From Bacteroidota bacterium (GTDB lineage Bacteria; Bacteroidota; Bacteroidia; Cytophagales; Hymenobacteraceae), in the NCBI GenBank assembly GCA_023424725.1, contig JAFADQ010000287.1, positions 1-5,150 of the forward strand: a DNA stretch of 5,150 bases, in the 5' to 3' direction. Both the position numbers and the translations under genes were made by a program. The notes below the pieces were generated by a model. The model was not told the DNA's origin and ran no database searches. It saw only the letters and a program-made list of their open reading frames with translations. Positions 1 to 5,150 of the stretch are shown here, piece by piece. How positions within the stretch are numbered: position 1 is the stretch's first letter; each line of letters starts with the position of its first letter.

Positions 1-212
1 ACTATGCCCGAAATCTGAGTTACCAGCTGGCCGCTAACTGCTTCTTGCCCAAAGGCCGATCCTGCAATCCGGATCATGATAATTAGCAAGGCAGGCAGCG
101 AAAATATGGTGTAGAAACTAATAGTAGCTGCATAGTCTAACGGACGATCGTTTGCAAATTTTTTAAATGTCTCTTTCGTTATTTCCCACGTAGTTTTAAA
201 CCCTTTTTTCAT
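1..212 (-). CDS. YihY/BrkB-family inner-membrane protein, N-terminal part (runs off left edge)
   Basis: Reading the minus strand from an ATG at 212 gives 70 codons with no stop before the window edge. The product starts MKKGFKTTWEITKETF and continues through a family-typical segment: an aspartate/arginine-containing stretch (NDRPLDYAA), then SFYTIFSLPALLIIMI, which is the first membrane helix, and then a GSAFGQEAVSGQL loop. This order (amphipathic N-terminus, 'AAxxSFYxIFSLxPLLII', 'FGQEAxxGQL') is the hallmark of YihY/virulence factor BrkB proteins, once called ribonuclease BN-like. They are polytopic inner-membrane proteins of about 280-330 residues whose biochemical role is not settled. About one quarter is present. 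The start is preceded by an A/T-rich leader without a clear ribosome site. It lies 85 bases after the amidotransferase stop on the same strand, so co-transcription is possible. Family call is confident; function unknown. Confidence 0.85.
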   Translation of the reverse strand, partial: MKKGFKTTWEITKETFKKFANDRPLDYAATISFYTIFSLPALLIIMIRIAGSAFGQEAVSGQLVTQISGI

Positions 213-297
213 GAAAATTTCGTTTAGATTTCGTTCCGATTATACCATCTGCCGGTGCTTATCTTTCTTTCCGGATTTTCCTGATTTTTGGTAGCGC

Positions 298-1227
298 CTA
301 AGTTCCTTTTTCTGTCTCCTGCTGCAGGTGTTTTTCTACTTCTATTTCTGGGTTTTGCAATGCTTCCCGCATATCTTTTTCTTCTATTTGCTGGCTTACT
401 TGTTTTGCTTCTTTTATAAGCCATGTAAACAACCGGCGGTGCACGGCGCTTTGTATTAAATACTCCGGATGCCATTGCACGCCTATCATATAATCGCAGG
501 AAGTTTGCTCTATTGCCTGCACCACACGGTTGGGTTCGCGGGCCACAATATCTATGTTTTCGCCGGGCTTATTTACTGCCTGGTTATGTAAGGCGTTTAC
601 CATAAGCTGGCGCGTTTGCAAAATTTCCTCCAGCTTGCTGCCCGGCTTTATATGCACTTCTTTCACCGGAAAAATACTGGCTTTATTTGGTTCTTCGGTG
701 TAAAAATTAGCGATGTCTTTATACAGCGTTCCTCTGAAATAAACATTTATAAGCTGAGCGCCGCGGCAAATTCCCATTACCGGCAAATCTTTCTTTACTG
801 CCTGGTCTATCAGTTGCAACTCCAGGTGGTCGCGTGCTTTGTCCAGTCCGAAAGTAAGTTTGCGGTTACGGCTTAAAACTTTCCGGAGAAAAAACAAAAG
901 CAGGTAATAAACACGGCTTATAAACTTTCCGATACGCCATAACAGCCCTTTATTTGGCCTCCGCAGGGTGCTTTGCAGATACTCGTCTATTACATGGTCG
1001 GTTTCATAAATGCTGGGGTCTACATCTGCTCCGCCGCCAATTATAAGCGCTTGTAAACCATCTGCGGTGCGTGGGTTATTGGGGGTAATTCTAACCGGCC
1101 TTCCGCCTGCCAGCCTAACCGAAAGCGCAGTAAAAATCCAGGCAGCTTCGCCACCCTTGTCGGGGCCGGTAACCCCAATAGTGGGCCGGTTTCTGTTTAT
1201 CCTGGATGTGCGCTTTAATAAAGCCAT
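298..1227 (-). CDS. Class I glutamine amidotransferase / gamma-glutamyl hydrolase-like protein (peptidase C26 family)
   Basis: This 309-residue protein belongs to the family of gamma-glutamyl-GABA hydrolase (PuuD) and gamma-glutamyl hydrolases, which cleave gamma-glutamyl amide bonds or release ammonia from glutamine through a Cys-His-Glu triad. Visible in order: an N-terminal strand RPTIGVTGP (14-22); LIIGGGADVDPSIY (61-74), the family's oxyanion/substrate region; the nucleophile elbow GICRGAQLIN with Cys154 (152-161); a HNQAV motif (214-218), related to the HHQ motif of many homologues; and VQWHPEY with His253 and Glu255 completing the triad. Two parts look non-standard. Residues about 88-125 form a basic, hydrophobic insertion (GLLWRIGKFISRVYYLLLFFL) between the GGG motif and the nucleophile, and the last 35 residues are a strongly charged tail. 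The ATG start overlaps the end of the upstream amidoligase gene by 13 bases, so the two are probably translationally coupled. The leader is A-rich with no Shine-Dalgarno. The fold and triad are clear; the substrate is not. It could serve as an ammonia-supplying subunit or as a hydrolase of the ligase product. Confidence 0.9.
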   Translation of the reverse strand: MALLKRTSRINRNRPTIGVTGPDKGGEAAWIFTALSVRLAGGRPVRITPNNPRTADGLQALIIGGGADVDPSIYETDHVIDEYLQSTLRRPNKGLLWRIGKFISRVYYLLLFFLRKVLSRNRKLTFGLDKARDHLELQLIDQAVKKDLPVMGICRGAQLINVYFRGTLYKDIANFYTEEPNKASIFPVKEVHIKPGSKLEEILQTRQLMVNALHNQAVNKPGENIDIVAREPNRVVQAIEQTSCDYMIGVQWHPEYLIQSAVHRRLFTWLIKEAKQVSQQIEEKDMREALQNPEIEVEKHLQQETEKGT

Positions 1228-2219
1228 TCAGTTATTTTTTTTACCCATTTATGCTCGAAGCCGATAATGGTTTCTTCTCTTAAATTAAGATAGCCGGCGC
1301 TTAGTTGCTGCAGTTTTTCCTTGTTGTTGGCTAGTTTTTCAATCTCACACCACAGGTTCCATTCCTGGGCCAGAGTCCAGCCCGGTTCGGCAATAGAGCT
1401 GTTGGGCAAGCGGTAATGAAAGGTATTACGCGGCTTTACTTTTCCTAAATCGCGAAAGGTTTCTACCAATTCTTTTCGCAGCGATGCAAAAAGCGGATAC
1501 ATATCCAGAGGCCGGTTGCGGTCGGGGTTGCAGAGGTGGTAATCTGTAATAAACTTATCCAGGTCCGGAGCATAATTTTTGTCCAGAATTTTTTTTATGT
1601 ATATACCGGGGTACGGATCTATAAAAGGGCTTACCTTACGTGCGAAATCTGTTTTTCCTTTCTCGATAAGCCAGGGGTAAAGCAACAAAAAAGACTTTAA
1701 ATATCTGAGCAATGTTTCGCAATCCAGATCGGGGGTTTCTACATTTATATGCGTGCCGAAAGCGTTGGTAATAAAAGCCTGAGTTCCTTCTGCCCGGTTA
1801 CGGAAAAGCGCGTCGCGCAAAGGCTCCAGTTTATTCAGTTCGGTTACGGGCACAGGCGGGCAGGCAATTTCGTACGGGAAAATTTTGCCTACAATGCTTT
1901 CTAAAACCGTTTCTACTTCTTCTTCTAACGTTCCCGATCCTAATTTTACTTCTTCCAGCCTTATATTAAACGGGTCCAGCAATTTTCGGTAGCCTTTTTC
2001 GGTAAGCAAAGTAAGATCGAACTCTACTGTAAAATCGCCCAGCGAAGTGTTTATTACATGGCGTTTAAAGCGTGCTTCCTGCTGTATTTCGCCGCCATAT
2101 AAATCCTGAATAATGTTTATAGATTCTTCTATGCCAAGGTTAGAATATTCCAGCTCAAAGCCAACAGTTCTAATCTTTCCCTGATGGTTATATACCTGCG
2201 GCGGTTGCTTAAATTGCAT
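1215..2219 (-). CDS. Amidoligase-family protein (glutamine synthetase/GCS-like fold)
   Basis: This 334-residue soluble protein matches the pattern of putative amidoligases (Amidoligase_2 type), predicted ATP-dependent COOH-NH2 ligases related to glutamine synthetase and gamma-glutamylcysteine synthetase. Visible in order: the first core strand VGFELEYSNLG with Glu22 and Glu24 in the E-x-E arrangement expected to bind metal/ATP; a second acidic strand FTVEFD (63-68, Glu66, Asp68); YEIACPPVP (116-124), corresponding to the 'E-x-(V/A)-S/C-PP' strand with Glu117; GTHINVE (155-161) with His157, the usual 'G-x-H-(I/V)-(N/H)-(V/I)' core motif; and FHYRLPNSS (267-275) with Arg270, followed by the Trp-rich helix WTLAQEWNLW. 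No signal peptide or membrane helix is seen. The only start upstream of the core motif that leaves a sensible N-terminus is the ATG at 2219, preceded by an A/T-rich leader. The next gene, a C26 amidotransferase, overlaps its end by 13 bases. Families like this were linked to amidotransferase/peptidase neighbours by comparative genomics. The real substrate and product are unknown. A gamma-glutamyl-type or peptide-amide ligation is inferred. Confidence 0.85.
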   Translation of the reverse strand: MQFKQPPQVYNHQGKIRTVGFELEYSNLGIEESINIIQDLYGGEIQQEARFKRHVINTSLGDFTVEFDLTLLTEKGYRKLLDPFNIRLEEVKLGSGTLEEEVETVLESIVGKIFPYEIACPPVPVTELNKLEPLRDALFRNRAEGTQAFITNAFGTHINVETPDLDCETLLRYLKSFLLLYPWLIEKGKTDFARKVSPFIDPYPGIYIKKILDKNYAPDLDKFITDYHLCNPDRNRPLDMYPLFASLRKELVETFRDLGKVKPRNTFHYRLPNSSIAEPGWTLAQEWNLWCEIEKLANNKEKLQQLSAGYLNLREETIIGFEHKWVKKITEWLY

Positions 2220-2433
2220 ATAGCTTGTTACTTTATTTATCTAAAAACGTTAGTTCTATAAATCAGTTTGATTATGTGCTTTCAGATACGTTTGTTTTCG
2301 GCTCCCGTACCCTTAAAATTGCCCTTCGCAGCTTATGGGTTTGCTGGCTATTGAGATTTAAAACCTGCACCGGCTTTCAATAGTAAAAACTAAGGCACAC
2401 AAAATTTTATAAGGCCGGTTAACCAGTTTTAAT
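2220..2433. promoter_or_regulatory. Divergent intergenic region between amidoligase and gamma-glutamyltransferase genes
   Basis: The 214-base spacer separates two genes that read away from each other and must hold both promoters. I see no small gene in it. It contains one TAnnTTTG-type motif for the plus strand (listed separately). It also has a 7-bp inverted repeat CTATTGA (2348-2354) / TCAATAG (2377-2383), extendable with G-T pairs, which could fold in the leader of the plus-strand mRNA, and an 8-bp palindrome GGTTAACC (2417-2424) ten bases before the GTG start. No convincing promoter match was found for the minus-strand gene. Regulatory meaning of the repeats is speculative. Confidence 0.5.
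2267..2294 (+). promoter_or_regulatory. Candidate Bacteroidota-type promoter for the gamma-glutamyltransferase gene
   Basis: TACGTTTG at 2287-2294 is a full match to the Bacteroidota -7 consensus TAnnTTTG, and a TTTG (2267-2270) lies upstream as a possible -33 element. The gap between them is 16 bases, slightly shorter than the usual range, so the -33 assignment is weak. Transcription would start near 2300 and leave a leader of roughly 130 bases before the GTG start. Confidence 0.35.
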
Positions 2434-4125
2434 GTGATCTGTAAATATTCGTACCTATTCTTTTTACTGATTTTAACCTCTGGCTGCGCCAACCGCGACC
2501 TTTCCGAAACAGGCCTTATTACAGAAAAAGCGATGGTGGTAACAGCTCATCCGCTGGCATCGGAAGTAGGAAAAGAGATATTAAAAAAAGGAGGAAACGC
2601 CGCCGATGCCGCCATTGCCGTGCAGTTTGCGCTGGCCGTAGTATACCCCGATGCCGGAAATATTGGGGGCGGAGGTTTTTTGGTATTGCGCCAGAAAAAC
2701 GGACAAACCGCCGCGCTCGATTACCGCGAAAAAGCACCTGCCGCCGCTCACCGCGACATGTATTTAAACGAAAAAGGATATGTAATTAAAGACCTGAGTT
2801 TAAATGGCCATTTAGCAGCCGGGGTGCCGGGCACCGTAGACGGCATGGTAACACTTCATCAAAAATACGGAAGCATGCCCTTGGACAGTTTGGTTCTGCC
2901 GGCCATAAAATTGGCCTCCGCAGGCTTTCCACTCACCAAAAAAGAAGCAGAAAAACTTAACGAACAAAAAAAATATTTCCTGCGCTACAACACTAAACGG
3001 CCAGAGTTTATACTTAAAAGCCACTGGAACAAAGCCGACACACTTCGCATCCCCGAACTGGCACAAACCTTAAAGCGAATTAGCGACTATGGCCGCGCCG
3101 GTTTTTATGAAGGCGAAACTGCTACTTTAATTGCAGAAGAAATGCAGCGTGGCGGCGGTATTATCAGCAAACAAGACCTTGCAAATTACCGCGCTATCTG
3201 GCGCGAACCGATTGAAGTAACAATTGGCGAGCATATAATAATTTCGATGCCGCCACCCAGCAGCGGCGGCATCGCGCTGGCACAACTACTGGCAATAACT
3301 AACAACTATCCTTTACACGAATGGGGCAGGAGCAGCCAAAAAACGGCCCATCTCATGATAGAAGCAGAGCGCCGCGTATATGCAGACCGCGCCAGGCATC
3401 TGGGCGACCCGGATTATTTTAAAGTGCCTGTGCAGAACCTTTTGCACTTGCCTTACATAAAAAGCCGGATGCAGAATTTCTCGCCTAAAAAAGCCACCCG
3501 CAGCAAAGAAATACTGGCCGGAACAGTGCCGCCGCCCGAGAGCCCTAACACCACGCATTATTCTATTGTTGATGCAGAAGGAAACGCCATTTCGGTAACC
3601 ACCACACTAAACAGCAGCTTCGGTTCTAAAGTGTTTGTTTCCGGTGCCGGTTTCCTGCTCAACAACCAGATGGACGATTTCAGCATAAAAGCCGGTCAGC
3701 CCAATTTGTATGGTTTAGTTGGCGATTCTGCCAATGCCATCGCCCCCGGAAAGCGCATGCTAAGCTCTATGACGCCCACCATTCTGGAAAAAAACGGCCA
3801 GCTTTATTTGGTGGTCGGCGCTATGGGAGGCTCCACCATTATTACTACCGTTTTTCAGATCATTCTTAACGTTACGCGCCACAATATGCCCATGCAGGGC
3901 GCTGTAAATGCGGGGCGTTTTCATCACCAATGGCAACCCGATTGGGTACTTACCGAGTGGGGCGCTTTAGGTTTTGGCAGAAGCTTGCAACTTTGGCTAA
4001 AAGGCCACCGCATTGTGCCCCGGTTAAAAGGAATAGGCCGGGCCGCAGGTATTTTGGTGCTGCCCGATGGAAAGTTAGAAGGCGGAGCAGAGCCAAGAGG
4101 CGATGATGCAGCGGCCGGTTTTTAG
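2434..4125 (+). CDS. ggt: Gamma-glutamyltransferase, lipoprotein precursor
   Basis: This 563-residue protein is a complete member of the gamma-glutamyltranspeptidase family (N-terminal nucleophile hydrolase), which cleaves gamma-glutamyl bonds of glutathione and similar compounds and passes the glutamyl group to water or amino acids outside the cytoplasm. Residues 1-18 form a lipoprotein signal: a short charged end, hydrophobic YLFFLLIL, then TSGC with Cys18 as lipidation site. The large subunit follows, with MVVTAHPLAS (34-43), the GGNAADAAIA helix (53-62), NIGGGGF (76-82), substrate-carboxylate Arg98 in DYREKAP, and PPPSSGG (273-279). Autocleavage is expected before Thr373 in PNTTHYSIVD, giving a small subunit of 191 residues with NNQMDDFS (410-417), the LYGLVG lid (425-430), MLSSMTPT (442-449), AMGGSTIITT (463-472) and the C-terminal EGGAEPRGDDAAAGF. 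All key residues appear intact. The start is GTG; the ATG overlapping it is in another frame and hits a stop at once. Membrane anchoring in the periplasm or at the outer membrane is inferred. It is divergent from the amidoligase and convergent with the lactate permease. Confidence 0.95.
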   Translation: MICKYSYLFFLLILTSGCANRDLSETGLITEKAMVVTAHPLASEVGKEILKKGGNAADAAIAVQFALAVVYPDAGNIGGGGFLVLRQKNGQTAALDYREKAPAAAHRDMYLNEKGYVIKDLSLNGHLAAGVPGTVDGMVTLHQKYGSMPLDSLVLPAIKLASAGFPLTKKEAEKLNEQKKYFLRYNTKRPEFILKSHWNKADTLRIPELAQTLKRISDYGRAGFYEGETATLIAEEMQRGGGIISKQDLANYRAIWREPIEVTIGEHIIISMPPPSSGGIALAQLLAITNNYPLHEWGRSSQKTAHLMIEAERRVYADRARHLGDPDYFKVPVQNLLHLPYIKSRMQNFSPKKATRSKEILAGTVPPPESPNTTHYSIVDAEGNAISVTTTLNSSFGSKVFVSGAGFLLNNQMDDFSIKAGQPNLYGLVGDSANAIAPGKRMLSSMTPTILEKNGQLYLVVGAMGGSTIITTVFQIILNVTRHNMPMQGAVNAGRFHHQWQPDWVLTEWGALGFGRSLQLWLKGHRIVPRLKGIGRAAGILVLPDGKLEGGAEPRGDDAAAGF

Positions 4126-4154
4126 GTAGTTTTTGAGAGTTGGTGCGTGGATTT

Positions 4155-4448
4155 TTAACCGCAAAGGCGCAGAGTTTTACGCGGGGTTTCGCAGATTTTA
4201 TACCTTAAACCGCCACAAACTATGCATAAATTCCAAAAGCGGCTATCGGGCTTTGCTCTTAATTTAATTTGCCGCAGGCTCCTTATTCTCCCCCTCTCAC
4301 TTTGGAGAGGGGGTTGGGGGGTGAGGTTTTTAGGAGCCGAAGTTTGCACAGTTTGTGACGGTGTGAGGTATAAAACAAGAAAATGGAAGGATGGTTGATT
4401 CTCTTCTCTTTACGAAACTTTGCGCTTTCTTTGCCTCTCTGCGGTTAA
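4155..4448. repeat. Composite intergenic repeat with inverted ends and central hairpin
   Basis: This stretch takes up most of the 335-base gap between two convergent genes. Its ends are a perfect 9-bp inverted pair, TTAACCGCA at 4155-4163 and TGCGGTTAA at 4440-4448. Inside each end lies a degenerate run of GCAAAG/GCAGAG units (AAAGGCGCAGAGTTTTACG on the left; on the right, in reverse complement, GAGGCAAAGAAAGCGCAAAG). The middle holds a strong hairpin of the CCCCCTCTC/GAGAGGGGG type. Both kinds of sequence are, to my knowledge, recurring intergenic repeats in Bacteroidota and other bacteria, and they often give rise to false proteins containing NLTPQPPLQ or ending in LRLCG, as would happen here on the minus strand. 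I see no transposase and no clear target-site duplication. It may be one small mobile unit or two unrelated repeat types next to each other. Confidence 0.6.
4277..4338. repeat. Nested GC-rich stem-loop within the intergenic repeat
   Basis: CCCCCTCTC (4290-4298) pairs perfectly with GAGAGGGGG (4305-4313) around a 6-base loop. An outer 7-bp pair, GGCTCCT (4277-4283) with AGGAGCC (4332-4338), encloses it. Because it lies between convergent genes, it could help end transcription from either side, but a clean T-run directly after the inner stem is missing, so it is not a typical intrinsic terminator. Confidence 0.6.
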
Positions 4449-4460
4449 TATTAAGATCGA

Positions 4461-5150
4461 TCAGGATAAAACTAAAACATACATCAATCCTAAAAAACCG
4501 GCCACCAGCGTAGCCGCTAAAGTGGGCCATAAATTTGCTGCCAAAACCTGCTTGTAATCTTTAATATTGGCTACCGATGCAGCGGCAATAATATTAAATA
4601 AACAGATGGCATTTCCGAGAGAAGCGCCTACTAACTGCAGTGCCAGAATATCGGAAGTATCGGTGCCGAGCGCTAATGCGGTTTGGAGTTGGGAGGGGCC
4701 GAAAACCACATTAGACACCGTGGTGCTGCCAGTTATAAAAGCGCCCATTACACCAATAAAAGGCGCGAAAACCGGGAAAGCGCCGCCCAAATTGCTTAAT
4801 AACATAGCGATATGCTGCACCATAGATGGCTGCGCACCACCCGAGTGTATCATTAGCTGCGCAATGGCAACCGACGGAAAGAGTACCACGAAAACGGCGC
4901 CCATTTTGCCCAGCGGCTCTTTCAGGTGCAGCGATTTGCTTTTCAGGAAAAGCGCCACGCCCAGCCCAACAATTACAAAAGGTAAAAACGGCGATTGAAG
5001 TAATTTTATCCCACCTCTTATTCCGGAGCCGAACATGTTGCCGAACACCAGTTCCCAGCCTAATAATTGTTTGAGCGGAGAGAATATTTTAGGAAGAAGC
5101 AGAAGTAGTGCCAGCAGCAGGTAAGGCAGCCACGGCTTCCAGTTTAACAC
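4461..5150 (-). CDS. L-lactate permease (LctP family), C-terminal part (runs off right edge)
   Basis: The minus-strand frame is open from the window edge to a TGA at 4461-4463, giving the last 229 residues of a polytopic membrane transporter. Lactate permeases are usually 500-560 residues, so a bit less than half is present. The first codon in the window happens to be GTG but is not the real start. Recognisable family segments are WLPYLLLALLLLL (a membrane helix near residues 8-20), a helix at about 57-69, the MIHSGG...SMVQHIA region (100-115), the signature loop GAFITGSTTVSNVVFG (136-151) followed by LQTALALG, and LVGASLGNAICLFNIIAAASV (173-193), ending in a last helix at about 205-227. The family imports L-lactate, D-lactate or glycolate with protons across the inner membrane. 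It converges with the gamma-glutamyltransferase gene, and I see no functional link to it. Confidence 0.9.
   Translation of the reverse strand: MLNWKPWLPYLLLALLLLLPKIFSPLKQLLGWELVFGNMFGSGIRGGIKLLQSPFLPFVIVGLGVALFLKSKSLHLKEPLGKMGAVFVVLFPSVAIAQLMIHSGGAQPSMVQHIAMLLSNLGGAFPVFAPFIGVMGAFITGSTTVSNVVFGPSQLQTALALGTDTSDILALQLVGASLGNAICLFNIIAAASVANIKDYKQVLAANLWPTLAATLVAGFLGLMYVLVLS

Noticed and set aside
224..475. 83-codon Arg/Lys-rich minus-strand frame (MASGVFNTKRRAPP...)
   Set aside because: It is mostly an alternate frame of the C-terminal part of the amidotransferase gene. Its basic composition comes from reading a Lys/Glu-rich coding region in the wrong frame.
616..1267. Plus-strand open frames opposite the amidotransferase gene
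   Set aside because: They are antisense to a gene with an intact catalytic triad and conserved motifs. No start signal or domain was seen.
3245..3274. Perfect 10-bp inverted repeat CGATGCCGCC / GGCGGCATCG with a 10-base loop inside the gamma-glutamyltransferase gene
   Set aside because: It falls on codons for the conserved SMPPPSSGGI segment, where Pro (CCN) and Gly (GGN) codons on either side of Ser-Ser pair naturally. Most likely a by-product of coding.
2519..3558. Minus-strand open frames opposite the gamma-glutamyltransferase gene
   Set aside because: They are antisense shadows of a strongly conserved gene, with Arg/Phe-rich composition and no recognisable domains.
4155..4349. 64-codon minus-strand open frame beginning MQTSAPKNLTPQPPLQ and ending KTLRLCG
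   Set aside because: It lies entirely within the intergenic repeat, and both its start and end are familiar false translations of that repeat type. There is no domain and no sign of coding bias.
4383..4448. Short plus-strand frame ending LSLPLCG
   Set aside because: It is the mirror image of the other repeat arm and only 21 codons long, created by the inverted end of the repeat.
4567..4998. 143-codon plus-strand open frame opposite the lactate permease
   Set aside because: The minus-strand frame has clear LctP motifs along its whole length. The plus-strand translation is low-complexity and resembles no protein I know.

Overview
The window looks like a chromosomal segment of a Bacteroidota bacterium, plausibly of the Cytophagales/Hymenobacteraceae type. 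The clues are moderate GC, A/T-rich leaders without a recognisable Shine-Dalgarno before every start, a TAnnTTTG-like promoter motif, a gamma-glutamyltransferase carrying a lipoprotein signal, and intergenic repeat DNA of the 'AACCGCAAAGGCGCAGAG' and 'CCCCTCTC...GAGAGGGG' kinds. The taxonomic placement is inference; there is no rRNA or marker gene here.

Left part, minus strand, read right to left from about 2219 to 1: an amidoligase-family enzyme of the glutamine synthetase/gamma-glutamylcysteine synthetase-like fold (1215-2219), a class I glutamine amidotransferase/gamma-glutamyl hydrolase-like protein of the peptidase C26 family (298-1227), and the N-terminal 70 residues of a YihY/BrkB-type membrane protein (1-212, cut by the window edge). 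The first two genes overlap by 13 bases and are very likely co-translated. The third follows after 85 bases and may be on the same transcript. This ligase plus amidase pair is the most interesting system in the window: one partner is predicted to make amide bonds and the other to cleave or transfer them, on an unknown substrate. The amidase partner also carries a basic, hydrophobic insertion that looks like a membrane-surface helix.

Middle, plus strand (2434-4125): a complete, apparently active gamma-glutamyltransferase lipoprotein, divergent from the amidoligase across a 214-base spacer. All three complete genes therefore belong to families that act on amide bonds, often gamma-glutamyl ones, which suggests but does not prove a shared pathway.

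Right part: a 335-base non-coding gap between convergent genes (4126-4460), largely filled by a composite repeat of about 294 bp with 9-bp perfect inverted ends and a central strong hairpin. It is followed by the C-terminal 229 residues of an L-lactate permease (LctP family) on the minus strand, which runs off the right edge. No RNA genes, CRISPR arrays, transposase genes or phage genes were seen.
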